From: Mycobacterium seoulense
GTDB taxonomy: Bacteria; Actinomycetota; Actinomycetes; Mycobacteriales; Mycobacteriaceae
NCBI RefSeq assembly: GCF_010731595.1
Contig: NZ_AP022582.1
Coordinates: forward strand, 3,968,001-4,032,000
Direction of reading: 5' to 3'
Length of the DNA stretch: 64,000 nt
Position 1 is the first letter of the stretch, and every line of letters begins with the position of its first letter. This document shows, piece by piece, positions 36,695 through 45,187 of this stretch. The notes beneath the pieces are model-generated. The model was not told where the DNA came from. It worked only from the letters and a program-made list of their open reading frames with translations, and ran no database searches. The position numbers were made by a program, and so were the translations under genes.

Positions 36695-38258
36695 TCGAGG
36701 GCACGGGCGGTTGCCACCCGTTGAGTGGCAACCGCACCGTGAACTCGGTGTGGCCGGGTGAGCTGTTCACCGTGATCGTCCCGTTGTGGGCCTTGACGAC
36801 GGCGGACACGATCGCCAGCCCCAACCCGGTGCTGCCACCCTTGCGGGAACGTGACGTATCACCGCGGGCGAACCGCTCGAACACCTCGGATTGGAGCGCC
36901 GGCGGGATGCCGGGGCCGTTGTCGATGACCTGCAGCACGGTGTGCGCGGGCTCGGTGCTCAGTCGCGTGGTCACGACCGTGCCCGCGCCGGTGTGCAGCC
37001 GGGCGTTGGCGAGCAGGTTGCTCAGCACCTGGTGCAGCCGGGCCGCGTCGCCCGTGATGATCACCGGCTCCTCCGGCAGGTCGAGTTCCCACAGATGGTC
37101 CGGCCCGGCGACGTGCGCGTCGTTGACCGCGTCGACGGCCACCCGCGACAAATCAACCGTCTCCCGTTCCAGCGGCCGGCCGGAGTCCAGGCGGGCGAGC
37201 AGCAGCAGGTCCTCGACCAGGCGCGTCATCCGTTCCGTCTCGGAGGCCACCCGGCTCATCGCATGCTCCACCGCCTCGCGGTCGTCGCCCATGCGCTGGG
37301 TGAGTTCGGTGTAGCCGCGGATCGCGGCCAGGGGCGTGCGCAGTTCGTGGCTGGCGTCGGCGACGAACTGGCGGACGCGGGTCTCGCTGGCCTGCCGGGC
37401 CGAGAGCGCGGACGCGATGTGGTCGAGCATGCGGTTGAGGGCCGACCCGAGTTGCCCGACCTCGGTGGCGGGGTTGGCGTCGGATTCGCGCACCCGGACC
37501 GGCAGCTCGACCTCACCGCGGTCCAGCGGCAGGTCGGCCACCTTGCTGGCGGTCTGCGCGACGCGGCGCAGCGGCGCCAGCGCCCGCCGGATGATGACGA
37601 CCCCGGCGATCGTCGCCGCCGCCAGTGCGATCACGGTGACGATCCCGAAGATGATCAGCATGCGGATCAGGGTGGCGTCGATGTTGGACATCGAGAGGCC
37701 GGTGACGATGGTGTCGCCACCATTGCGGCTCGGGGCCGCCATCACCCGGTAGCGGCCCAGGCCGTCGAGGTCCACGGTGGCCGGGGCGCGGCTCGCGGCG
37801 ATCTGTTCCAGTTGGGTTTGGGCGGCGGGGGTCAGCGCGTCGCGGGCCCCGCTGCTGGTCAGGTAGCCGGCGTCCACGGTCTTGCCGTGGTTGACGACCG
37901 CGGCCACCATGCCCGCCGGCTGGCCGGGGGCGTCCAGGAATCGGGGCCCGGGGCCCGGCCGCGGATAGTAGGAATGCTCGTGCCGCCATCCCGGGTGGTT
38001 GGGTTCGGGGTACATCAACGCCGAGCGGAAAGACGTGCCGGCGAGTTGCCCGTCGAGCTGCTTCACCAGGTGGTGGTTGAGCGCCAGTTCGGTCACCGCG
38101 GTGATGCCGACGCACACGATGGCCAGCACGACGATCTGCCCGACGAGCAACCGCAGCCGCAGGGACCAGGCCCGCCGTGAATCGGTAGGCGGTCGCGACC
38201 CGCTTCGCCCGGCTGCGCCGCGCTCGCGATCGCTCCTAGCGAGCCGGCTTGAGGACAT
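36687..38258 (-). CDS. tcrY: sensor histidine kinase TcrY
   Basis: A membrane sensor kinase paired with TcrX. It has a first helix [17 protein letters not shown] near the N-terminus, an extracellular sensor of about 130 residues, a second helix, a HAMP region, HisKA with the phospho-acceptor His in [13 protein letters not shown], and ATPase blocks DNGPGIP and [11 protein letters not shown] use the ATG at 38258; an ATG at 38270 adds four residues. Either way the first part of the protein ([17 protein letters not shown]) is encoded by a MIRU-like repeat, so the N-terminus is longer and more basic than in M. tuberculosis. Confidence 0.92.
   Translation of the reverse strand: MSSSRLARSDRERGAAGRSGSRPPTDSRRAWSLRLRLLVGQIVVLAIVCVGITAVTELALNHHLVKQLDGQLAGTSFRSALMYPEPNHPGWRHEHSYYPRPGPGPRFLDAPGQPAGMVAAVVNHGKTVDAGYLTSSGARDALTPAAQTQLEQIAASRAPATVDLDGLGRYRVMAAPSRNGGDTIVTGLSMSNIDATLIRMLIIFGIVTVIALAAATIAGVVIIRRALAPLRRVAQTASKVADLPLDRGEVELPVRVRESDANPATEVGQLGSALNRMLDHIASALSARQASETRVRQFVADASHELRTPLAAIRGYTELTQRMGDDREAVEHAMSRVASETERMTRLVEDLLLLARLDSGRPLERETVDLSRVAVDAVNDAHVAGPDHLWELDLPEEPVIITGDAARLHQVLSNLLANARLHTGAGTVVTTRLSTEPAHTVLQVIDNGPGIPPALQSEVFERFARGDTSRSRKGGSTGLGLAIVSAVVKAHNGTITVNSSPGHTEFTVRLPLNGWQPPVPSTS
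38191..38235. repeat. MIRU-like repeat between tcrX and tcrY
   Basis: A 45-bp element, beginning GGTCGCGACCCGCTTCGCCC, that matches the 32-bp and 21-bp units of the array at 20.7 kb (GCGACCCGCT-GCGCCCGGCTGCG followed by CGCGCTCGCGATC). It ends one base before the tcrX stop codon at 38236-38238 and is translated in frame as the TcrY N-terminus. As at 20.7 kb, it occupies a minus-strand gene junction. Confidence 0.75.
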
Positions 38259-38940
38259 AACCCGCGCCACGCAGCGTGTGGATCATGGGGTCGCGACCGT
38301 TGTCGATTTTCTTGCGCAGATAGGAGATGTAGAGCTCGACGATGTTGGACCGGCCGCCGAAGTCATAGCTCCACACCCGGTCGAGGATCTGGGCCTTGCT
38401 CAGCACCCGCTTGGAGTTGCGCATCATGAACCGCAGCAATTCGAACTCGGTGGAGGTCAGCGCGATCGGCTCGCCGGCGCGGGTCACCTCGTGACTGTCC
38501 TCGTCGAGCACCAGGTCGCCGACCACCAGCTGCGCGCCGCTGTCCAAGGTCGTCACGCCGGTGCGCCGGAGCAGCGCGCGCAGCCGCAGCACCACCTCTT
38601 CGATACTGAACGGTTTCGTGACATAGTCGTCGCCGCCCGCGGTCAGCCCGGCGATGCGGTCCTCGACGGCGTCCTTGGCCGTCAGCAGGAGCACCGGAAG
38701 CTGCGGGTTCTCCTCGCGCAGCTTGTGCAACACGTCGAGCCCGCTCATGTCGGGCAACATCACATCGAGGACGACGACGTCGGGGCGCTGGGCGCGGGCG
38801 GCCGCGACGGCCGATGCGCCGTCGCCCGCGGTGGCGATGTTCCAGCCCTCGTACCGCAGCGCCATGGACACCATTTCAGCCAGGACTGCCTCGTCGTCCA
38901 CGACCAAGACGTTGATCGGATTGCCGTCGGCCCGACACAT
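38236..38940 (-). CDS. tcrX: response regulator TcrX
   Basis: An OmpR/PhoB-type response regulator of 234 residues from the ATG at 38940 (MCRADGNPINVLVVDDE), equal to the M. tuberculosis length; in-frame starts at 38976 and 38994 would lengthen it. The receiver domain has the acidic pair DDE, the phospho-acceptor Asp in VVVLDVMLPDMSG and Lys in VTKPFS. The winged-helix DNA-binding domain contains ALTSTEFELLRFMM and the wing RGAGYVLKP. It forms a two-component system with TcrY, with the start of tcrY overlapping its end. Confidence 0.94.
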   Translation of the reverse strand: MCRADGNPINVLVVDDEAVLAEMVSMALRYEGWNIATAGDGASAVAAARAQRPDVVVLDVMLPDMSGLDVLHKLREENPQLPVLLLTAKDAVEDRIAGLTAGGDDYVTKPFSIEEVVLRLRALLRRTGVTTLDSGAQLVVGDLVLDEDSHEVTRAGEPIALTSTEFELLRFMMRNSKRVLSKAQILDRVWSYDFGGRSNIVELYISYLRKKIDNGRDPMIHTLRGAGYVLKPAR

Positions 38941-39039
38941 GACCACCCGCTCGACGGAGGCTCGGGACTGGGTCACAGGTTCCAGTATGCGCACCGCGCT
39001 GAGCCGTCGCTATGGCCAACCTTTGCGTGCGCTGTGAAT

Positions 39040-39080
39040 GGGATCGCGCGACTACTCGAGCAGTCGCGCGATCCCGTTTT
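39040..39080. terminator. 14-bp perfect hairpin, terminator-like
   Basis: A perfect 14-bp stem (39040-39053 with 39062-39075) and an 8-base loop, followed by GTTTT on the plus strand. It lies between the upstream end of tcrX and the stop of the small membrane gene at 39093. The T-run is on the plus side, but most likely it ends the minus-strand transcript from 39495. Strong, GC-rich; a barrier or terminator role is inferred. Confidence 0.65.
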
Positions 39081-39092
39081 CCGGCGTGGTGG

Positions 39093-39248
39093 CTAATACC
39101 AATAGCGCCGGCCGGCGACTGGACGGCCGATCGAGCCCATAATCCACAACACGGCGCCGATGACTAACACGACGACACCGATTTCCCACAGCAATGGCAC
39201 GCTGAATACAAATCCGAGAATTAGCAGGACTACGCCCAAGACAATCAT
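39093..39248 (-). CDS. DUF6131-type small membrane protein, 51 aa
   Basis: A 51-residue membrane protein: MIVLGVVLLILGFVFSVPLL, a short turn, then a second helix VVVLVIGAVLWIMGSIG and the tail RPVAGRRYWY. It is one of the tiny two-helix hydrophobic proteins common in mycobacteria (DUF6131). The start is fixed by a strong AAAGGAG site 7 bp before the ATG at 39248; the longer frame to 39308 is rejected. It is 10 bp from the stop of the next upstream gene, so they share an mRNA. Function unknown. Confidence 0.82.
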   Translation of the reverse strand: MIVLGVVLLILGFVFSVPLLWEIGVVVLVIGAVLWIMGSIGRPVAGRRYWY

Positions 39249-39258
39249 GACGACTCCT

Positions 39259-39495
39259 TTAGGTGAGGGGCAGTAGGACACCAGGCATTGAACTGGGCTG
39301 CGGAACATGGCAGTCCTTGACTTTCGGGTTGACGCCCCCGTAATTCAAAGGCCCCGCGATGACGGTCAACGCGATGTTTCCCGCCGTTACACAGCTGGTT
39401 GAGTCACCCTTGAAGTAATCGCGTTGCCACGCCGCGAACACTCCGATGAGCAGCCATACCAGGGCAATGGTGCCGATGATTCCGCTGCCACGCAT
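39259..39495 (-). CDS. small single-helix membrane or secreted protein, 78 aa
   Basis: A 78-residue protein with an N-terminal hydrophobic helix (GIIGTIALVWLLIGVFAAW) followed by an external domain with two Cys (SCVTAG and KDCHVP) that could form a disulfide. It may be anchored by an uncleaved signal. The ATG at 39495 is used; GGAGGT lies just upstream on the coding strand. It is cotranscribed with the DUF6131-type gene. I do not recognise the family and give no function. Confidence 0.7.
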   Translation of the reverse strand: MRGSGIIGTIALVWLLIGVFAAWQRDYFKGDSTSCVTAGNIALTVIAGPLNYGGVNPKVKDCHVPQPSSMPGVLLPLT

Positions 39496-39608
39496 GGTGA
39501 CCTCCAATGTGGTCGAGAAAAATTTCTCGTGGACGATAGTTACCCATTCGACTTATGTCTAAACATTCGTCGGGTGAATTCGGCAGTGCGCCAGCGGAGC
39601 CCGGCAGC

Positions 39609-40019
39609 CTAGGCCTGGTCCGCGAGCCACCTGGCGGCCCGCCTCTTCGATGCCCGGGAAAGCCAGGCGTCCTGGATCAGCTCGGCCAGTTCGGTCCTGC
39701 TGATTTCGGCCAATCGGCCGGCCCGCACCAGCACCGAAGGATGCCCGTCGAAACGGTCGGTGGTGAAGAACGGCGAAGCGGGATCCTGCGTCAGCGCCAG
39801 CTTGTCGCTTTCCGACTCCACCCACAGCATGATCACGTCGGCATACGGTTCGCCGGTGTCCGGGTCGGCCGCGTCGGGCTGCGGCGTGCGGAAGAACACG
39901 AAGGACTTCCCGCCGACTTGATAGATGGAGTTTCCCTTCGGGCCCTCCACACGCTGAACGTGCGGCATCGACCCGGCGAGCTCGTGCACGTCGCTCGCCC
40001 GCGCCGGTCGATCAGCCAC
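39609..40019 (-). CDS. MmcQ/YjbR family protein
   Basis: A 136-residue protein of the MmcQ/YjbR (CyaY-like fold) family, with KGNSIYQVGGKSFVFFR, VIMLWVESESDKLALTQDP, and the C-terminal ELAELIQDAWLSRASKRRAA helix. These are small soluble proteins, probably DNA or ligand binding, of unknown role. In M. tuberculosis the same place is held by Rv3766. It is 28 bp from the stop of the methyltransferase gene. Confidence 0.85.
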   Translation of the reverse strand: MADRPARASDVHELAGSMPHVQRVEGPKGNSIYQVGGKSFVFFRTPQPDAADPDTGEPYADVIMLWVESESDKLALTQDPASPFFTTDRFDGHPSVLVRAGRLAEISRTELAELIQDAWLSRASKRRAARWLADQA

Positions 40020-40047
40020 ACGGCGAGGGTAGCGGGCGGTCTGAGCC

Positions 40048-40989
40048 CTAGCCGCGCCGCTGCGCGGACACGTAGAGCGTGGGCGGCATCGCGGCTTCGG
40101 CGTCCCGCGGAACGCTGCGGCCGTACCGGGCCATCAACTCGGCGAACGTCGCCGTCGCGACGTCCCAGCCGCGCTCCCGCAGCCATCCGTCGACCGGGGT
40201 GCGCTCTTCGGGGTACCAGAGGTCGTCGAAGTCGGTGATCTCGGAATCGACGAGCTTGGCGGCCGCGGCCCGCATCCGCCGCATGTCCTGGCGCTGGCGG
40301 GCGACGAGCTCGGGGTCGGTGAAGCCCGCGCCCGGCACGTTGGAAGCCAGCCAGCTGCCGTCGGCGCTGAGCGAATGGATGCGCTCGAACAACAGGTCCT
40401 GGGCTTGTGCCGGCAGGTAACGGACCAGGCCCTCGGCGGACCAGGCGGCGGGCCGGGACGCGTCAAACCCGGCTTCCCGCAACGCCTTCGGCCAATCCTG
40501 CCGCAGGTCGATCGGCACGTTCACCAGCCGCGCCCTCGCCTGCGCGCCGTGCTCGCGCAGCGTGTTGGATTTGAAGTCCAGGACCTTGGGCTGGTCCAGC
40601 TCGTAGACGACGGTGCCGTCGGGCCACGGCAGCCGCCAGGTGCGCGCGTCCAGACCGGCGGCCAGGATCACCACCTGCCGAACGCCGGAGTCGGCCGCCC
40701 CCAGGAAGAACTCGTCGAAAAACGCTGTCCGCGTTGCCATGAAGTCGATCATCAGCTGAATGCGCGTGCCCACGTCGGGCTCGAGCTGCACCGCCTTGGC
40801 CAGCAGCTCGGGATCGGCGTAGATGCTCCACATGCCTTCGCCGGCGGCGTCGACGAACACGCGCGCGAACGGGTCGTTGATCAGCGGGTTCTCGCTCTCG
40901 GTCTCGGCGGCCCGCGCCGCCGCGACACCCAGCGCGGTGGCTCCCACGCTTTGGGTGATGTCCCAGGAATCGTTGTCGGTACGCGGCAT
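40048..40989 (-). CDS. LCM-type SAM methyltransferase (Rv3767c-like)
   Basis: A 313-residue methyltransferase of the leucine carboxyl methyltransferase-like family (TIGR00027), abundant in mycobacteria. It shows the start [26 protein letters not shown] motif [18 protein letters not shown], and [11 protein letters not shown]. The family name implies a carboxyl-methyl transfer, but substrates in mycobacteria are unknown. The ATG at 40989 is used. A possible promoter lies in the 163-bp divergent gap to the APH-like gene. Confidence 0.9.
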   Translation of the reverse strand: MPRTDNDSWDITQSVGATALGVAAARAAETESENPLINDPFARVFVDAAGEGMWSIYADPELLAKAVQLEPDVGTRIQLMIDFMATRTAFFDEFFLGAADSGVRQVVILAAGLDARTWRLPWPDGTVVYELDQPKVLDFKSNTLREHGAQARARLVNVPIDLRQDWPKALREAGFDASRPAAWSAEGLVRYLPAQAQDLLFERIHSLSADGSWLASNVPGAGFTDPELVARQRQDMRRMRAAAAKLVDSEITDFDDLWYPEERTPVDGWLRERGWDVATATFAELMARYGRSVPRDAEAAMPPTLYVSAQRRG

Positions 40990-41152
40990 CGCCAGTTCCC
41001 TTCCGAGGGCCAGAATCAGTTAGTTGCACACACTATTGTTCCAGCCGTCGGCGCCCCGAAGCCCGTTCCCGGCCGTGGCCTACGCTTTTTCCCAGACGGC
41101 CCACAGGGTTGCGGAGGAGCGCTGACATGGACGAGATCGGTATCGGCTGACC

Positions 41153-42187
41153 GTGGATGCCGTGAACCTGGACGCCGTCGCGGCCTGGATGTCCGAGCGG
41201 GGACTCGGCGAGGGCCCGCTGCAGGACGTCTCCGCCGTCACCGGCGGAACCCAGAACGTCATGCTCCGGTTCACCAGGGCGGGCCGGCCCTACGTGTTGC
41301 GGCGCGGACCGCGGCACCTGCGTCCGCGGAGCAACAGCGTCATCCTGCGGGAAACGAAAGTCCTTGCCGCGCTGGCCGGCTCTGACGTGCCCCATCCGCG
41401 CCTGATCGCCGCCTGCGAGGACACCGCCGTGCTGGGCGACGCCGTCTTCTACCTGATGGACCCGGTCGACGGATTCAACGCCGGGGAGGGGCTGCCGCCG
41501 TTGCATGCGGGCGATCCCGGCGTGCGGCACGGCATGGGTCTGTCGATGGCCGATGCGCTGGCCAAGCTGGGCGCCGTCGACCACGTCGCGGTGGGCCTCG
41601 CCGATTTCGGGAAGCCGGAGGGCTTCCTGGAACGCCAGGTGCCGCGCTGGCTTTCGGAGCTGGACTCCTACAGCGAGTACGACGGCTACCCCGGGCCGCA
41701 GATCCCGGGCATCGAGGAGGTGTCGGGCTGGCTGGAACGCCATCGGCCGGCGACGTGGACGCCCGGGATCATGCACGGCGACTACCACGCCGCCAACGTG
41801 ATGTTCTCGCGGACGGGTCCGGATGTGGTGGCCATCGTCGACTGGGAGATGTGCACGATCGGCGACCCGCTGCTGGACCTGGGCTGGCTATTAGCCACCT
41901 GGCGCCAGCCCGACGGGTCCAGCGTGTTCAGCCACGCCCTGGGCGGGCAGGACGGGCTGGCCAGCACCGACGAGCTGTTCGAGCGCTACGCGGCCAACAC
42001 CACGCGCGATTTGTCGCACATCACCTGGTACACCGTGCTGGCCTGTTTCAAGCTGGGGATCGTGATCGAGGGGACGCTCGCGCGGGCCTGTGCGGGCAAG
42101 GCCGAGAAAGAGGTCGGCGACCAGTTGCACGCGGCCACGGTGCACCTGTTCGAGCGGGCGTTGGGTCTCATCGACAGCGCACCCTGA
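41153..42187 (+). CDS. APH-family phosphotransferase
   Basis: The third APH-fold protein of the window, 344 residues from the GTG at 41153 (VDAVNLDAVAAWM). It has VTGGTQNVMLRF, YVLRRGPRHLRPRS, the catalytic loop MHGDYHAANVMF and VDWEMCTIGDPLLDLGWLL. It is most like the M. tuberculosis Rv3168/Rv3761c group rather than true antibiotic kinases. No partner acyl-CoA dehydrogenase is adjacent. Substrate unknown. Confidence 0.87.
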   Translation: MDAVNLDAVAAWMSERGLGEGPLQDVSAVTGGTQNVMLRFTRAGRPYVLRRGPRHLRPRSNSVILRETKVLAALAGSDVPHPRLIAACEDTAVLGDAVFYLMDPVDGFNAGEGLPPLHAGDPGVRHGMGLSMADALAKLGAVDHVAVGLADFGKPEGFLERQVPRWLSELDSYSEYDGYPGPQIPGIEEVSGWLERHRPATWTPGIMHGDYHAANVMFSRTGPDVVAIVDWEMCTIGDPLLDLGWLLATWRQPDGSSVFSHALGGQDGLASTDELFERYAANTTRDLSHITWYTVLACFKLGIVIEGTLARACAGKAEKEVGDQLHAATVHLFERALGLIDSAP

Positions 42188-42206
42188 TCCACTAACATCG
42201 CCCTTC

Positions 42207-42716
42207 GTGCCGCCTTACCCCGAGGAACCCGACTACTACTCCGAGCCCACGCGGGCCGCGCGGTATGGCGGGTATTACGACGAGCCGGCGCCCGAGCCCG
42301 AGCCGCCGACTCCCTGGTACCGCCGCCCGGCTGCGCTGGTCGCCGCCGGCGCGGTCGGGGTGATCGTGCTGGCCGCGGTGGTCTTCGCGGTGGTCAAGCT
42401 TGCGACCGGTTCGCCCGCTCACAGCCCGGCGGCGACGACAACGACCGCGCCGACGACAACCGTGACCACCACCACGACGACGACCGTGCCGCCCCGGCAG
42501 CACGGCGGCGGCGGTGTTGTGCCGACCGAGACGGTGACCGAGACCGCCCCGCCGCCCAGCACCGATACCCCCTCGCCGAGCACCGACACTCCCACCACAA
42601 CGGAACCGCCCAGCACCGTGACGGCTTCACCGAGCACCGAAACCAGCACCGTCACGCAAACCGTGACCGTCCCGCCCCGCCGCGGCCCGTTCGGGGGTCC
42701 GTTCGGGGGACGCTAG
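42207..42716 (+). CDS. Ser/Thr/Pro-rich single-pass membrane protein
   Basis: A 169-residue protein from the GTG at 42207. It has a Pro/Tyr-rich N-terminal cytoplasmic part (PYPEEPDYYSEPTRAARYGG), one membrane helix ALVAAGAVGVIVLAAVVFAV at about residues 47-66, and an extracellular tail of Thr, Ser and Pro with repeated PSTDTP and PSTET/TVT units, ending RRGPFGGPFGGR. Such tails are typical of O-mannosylated wall-spanning linkers. Function unknown. It is 19 bp downstream of the APH gene, so probably in the same transcript. Confidence 0.75.
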   Translation: MPPYPEEPDYYSEPTRAARYGGYYDEPAPEPEPPTPWYRRPAALVAAGAVGVIVLAAVVFAVVKLATGSPAHSPAATTTTAPTTTVTTTTTTTVPPRQHGGGGVVPTETVTETAPPPSTDTPSPSTDTPTTTEPPSTVTASPSTETSTVTQTVTVPPRRGPFGGPFGGR

Positions 42717-42814
42717 CGGTCGGCCTCGGTCGGCCGAATCACGCTGTCCGCACGACTTTTCGGGTTGATCCAAAATGCAGGCAATTGAGGACGACACGAA
42801 TGGCCGGTAATGAG

Positions 42815-42861
42815 CGCGCCCGAAGGGATTCGAACCCCTAACCTTCTGATCCGTAGTCAGA
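42815..42861 (-). other. 3' half of tRNA-Arg(ACG): att-site remnant at the left end of a genomic island
   Basis: The minus strand carries the 3' half of tRNA-Arg: the 5' strand of the anticodon stem (TCTGA, 42857-42861), loop CTACGGA with anticodon ACG (42852-42854), T-arm GGGTTCGAATCCC-type, acceptor CGGGCGC at 42816-42822, discriminator G and no CCA. The bases where the D-arm and 5' acceptor should lie (42862 onward) are unrelated. A half gene of this kind is what integration into the 3' end of a tRNA leaves at one boundary. Confidence 0.8.
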
Positions 42862-43583
42862 AACGGCGTGCTTTCAGGTTGTTTCAGGGTATTCCGCGGT
42901 GTCCAGAAAAGTAGGTCTCACCTGCGTAAACCGTCTCACGATGTCCCGTCGTGACGCGGGGCGTCTCACGCCAGTTGTGACAAGGGCGTGACAACTTTAG
43001 GCATCGGATTTATCGCCGGCGACCTCTAAGTTATGACCTATGGGCCAGGGATTTTCGCCTGTTCACTTGGACTCATTTGCACTGGTCAATGGGAGTCAGG
43101 TATCCCCATCACGTTCCCGTCGCCGCATCTATCCGCTCGACGAATCTCTGCACGGCCCCGGCGGCTTGCTCAACTGTCGCAGCAAGCTCGAGGTGATCAG
43201 CCCCTCCGACGCACCCGAGTAGATCGGCGACCAGTGCGGCAGCGCCGCGATCCTCGGTGGCCAACGCGTTCGCGATCACCTTCAACGGCCGACTCACCCC
43301 GACCGGCAACTAACAAATGCCAAGGTCGGATCCACCGTTAATCGGACAGCCGACAGCTGTTAGCCCTGCATATTCGAATCCGCAATATTCGCTGTGCCAT
43401 GGTCTAGGCCAGGGAGCGTCGTGCGCGCCAAGCAGCACGTCAAACGGTGCTGTTGTGGCCACTACGTCGGGGCCGAAGTCTTCGTGCCATGGAGGTCGAC
43501 ATGGGGTGTCCAGTGACTCGGTGACCGCGGCGGCTCTTGCTGGCGTCTGTTCCTTGCGTTGGGGTTTGAACCAAGATGGACTC
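42862..43583. other. island left margin, no confident gene
   Basis: About 720 bp with no recognised gene. It begins with the att-flanking repeats. The minus frame 43109-43309 (66 codons, from a TTG; PLKVIANALATEDRGAAALV) reads like the end of a soluble helical protein and may be a gene remnant. Open frames on both strands between 43310 and 43583 have no family-like features. No integrase is visible. Confidence 0.5.
42915..42969 (+). repeat. three GTCTCAC direct repeats beside the att remnant
   Basis: GTCTCAC occurs at 42915-42921, 42933-42939 and 42963-42969, spaced 18 and 30 bp, within 110 bp of the tRNA remnant. Spaced short direct repeats next to an attachment core resemble arm-type integrase sites. 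This reading is inference. Confidence 0.4.
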
Positions 43584-44789
43584 ATGAAGGTGTTGATCAC
43601 CAGTTCGCGGATGCCGTTCGCGCTGGGCATGGTGCGCATGCTCGCGGCTGAGGGCTGTGAGATCTATGCCGCCGATGACTACATGCTGTCGTCGGGGAAC
43701 CATTCGAGGTACCTGGCGGGTCATTTCGTCTATCCGTCGCCGCGCGGCGACACGGCGGGCTTCCTCGCCGAGCTCGAGCGGATCGTGCGCGAGTGCGAGA
43801 TCGACGTGATCATCCCGACTTTCGAAGAGGTCTTCTACATTTCCACTCAGATCGAGCGGCTCAGTCGGGTCACGAAGATCTTTGCCTCGCCGTTCGCGAC
43901 GCTGGCCCGTCTGCATCAGAAGGGGGCGTTCGCGCGGCTGGTCAAGACCCTCGGGCTTCCGGTCGCCGAGACAGTGCTAGTGACCTCCGACGGCGAGCTG
44001 CGTGAGGCTATCGATCGCCTCGAAAGGTACTTCGCGCGCGCCGCGTTCTCGCGCGGCGGGGCCTGCTGTGTGACCAACACTGGTCCGCTGGCCGGCGCGC
44101 TGGAGATAAACGAGATCCACCCCACGCCAGCGTCGCCCTGGCTGGTGCAGCCCTTCGTGGAAGGTGAGACGGTCTGCAGCTACAGCACCGCTCACCAGGG
44201 CCGAGTCAGTGCCCATCTGATGTACCGAATCCCTCGGCAGCGCAAGCACAGCGCCGGCATCCAGTTCGAGGCTGTCGACGCGACGGAGTCGCTGAAGCTG
44301 ATCGAGCCGATCGTGGCCGAGCTGAACTATACGGGCCAGATCTCCTTTGACTTCCTGATTACCGATGAGGGCCTCACCTTCGTGGAGTGCAATCCGCGCG
44401 CCACCGACGGCCTGCTGCTGATGCCGGGAGAAGAGCTGGCGGCGGGGCTGTTGGCCCCGCGGCCCCAGACGTTCGTGCTCGGGCCCGGCGGCCAAGTGCA
44501 GCTCGCTTTCGCCGTGCTGGCCGACGGCTTCGCTGATCGTCTGGCCCGCCTGCCCGAGACGGTCGGTGACCTGGCACAGGTAAGAGACGTGGGCAGTGGC
44601 TGGCACGATCCGCTGCCCACGCTGTACTCGGCGCTGGCTATCTGCCATTCCGTCGGTCAGAGCTTCCGCGAGCACATGGGCCAGGTAGTGGCCATCGCCG
44701 GCGACATGGCCTGGGACGGCGAGTACATCGACGGGATGTCGCAGGACGATGCGATGCTACTCACCCGCCTGCAGCGCGGCGAATCGTAG
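43584..44789 (+). CDS. ATP-grasp domain ligase
   Basis: A 401-residue ATP-grasp enzyme, which forms an acyl-phosphate and joins it to an amine or thiol. The N-terminal Rossmann-like pre-domain begins MKVLITSSRMPFALGMVRML; the ATP-grasp part has PWLVQPFVEGETVCSYS and the metal-binding end FVECNPRATDG (Glu and Asn ligands). The carboxylate and amine substrates are unknown. The ATG at 43584 is chosen over upstream opening because homology-like sequence starts there. It converges on the PSD-like gene, with a terminator between them. Confidence 0.85.
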   Translation: MKVLITSSRMPFALGMVRMLAAEGCEIYAADDYMLSSGNHSRYLAGHFVYPSPRGDTAGFLAELERIVRECEIDVIIPTFEEVFYISTQIERLSRVTKIFASPFATLARLHQKGAFARLVKTLGLPVAETVLVTSDGELREAIDRLERYFARAAFSRGGACCVTNTGPLAGALEINEIHPTPASPWLVQPFVEGETVCSYSTAHQGRVSAHLMYRIPRQRKHSAGIQFEAVDATESLKLIEPIVAELNYTGQISFDFLITDEGLTFVECNPRATDGLLLMPGEELAAGLLAPRPQTFVLGPGGQVQLAFAVLADGFADRLARLPETVGDLAQVRDVGSGWHDPLPTLYSALAICHSVGQSFREHMGQVVAIAGDMAWDGEYIDGMSQDDAMLLTRLQRGES

Positions 44790-45187
44790 GACGCTGCACC
44801 GTTTATCAGCAGAAGTCTTCATTGTGTAGCCCCGAGGTATGCGGGACCTGCATATTTACCGCGTAAACAGGCATCCCTTCGATGGTGGGGACTGCCGGGG
44901 AATGCGCGCCGCGCCGAACGGTGGCGTTTCTTGCGCGGACAGATTGGTGCCGGACATTTGCCTCGTGAAGCTATAGGCGATGTTTACCCGACGCGGGCCT
45001 TGACCGTGTTCTAATCCCAGGGACCGCCTGCGAGTCAGCGTGGTCGGCGGGGCGAACCTGGCTGGCCAGCCAGGGCTACCCCCCAAGGGGCTCGTCGTTG
45101 GGGGGTGTATTTTTTGCACTCCACCGATTCGCCGGCCAGGGTGGCGGTCTGGGATCAGGCCCCGCTCAGATCCCCGTCTGGCCGGCC
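44790..45187. other. convergent spacer with two hairpins
   Basis: A 398-bp gap between converging genes with no protein-coding signal. It contains an 18-bp perfect palindrome, CCTGGCTGGCCAGCCAGG, at 45057-45074, immediately followed by the terminator at 45078-45115. The upstream 270 bp show nothing I can name. Confidence 0.5.
45078..45115 (+). terminator. rho-independent terminator
   Basis: The stem ACCCCCCAA (45078-45086) pairs with TTGGGGGGT (45098-45106) over an 11-base loop, followed by GTATTTTTT. This is a canonical intrinsic terminator on the plus strand, about 290 bp after the ATP-grasp stop. Confidence 0.8.

Noticed and set aside
43310..43639. 109-codon minus-strand frame before the ATP-grasp gene
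   Set aside because: Overlaps the ATP-grasp start, no ribosome site, no recognisable pattern.
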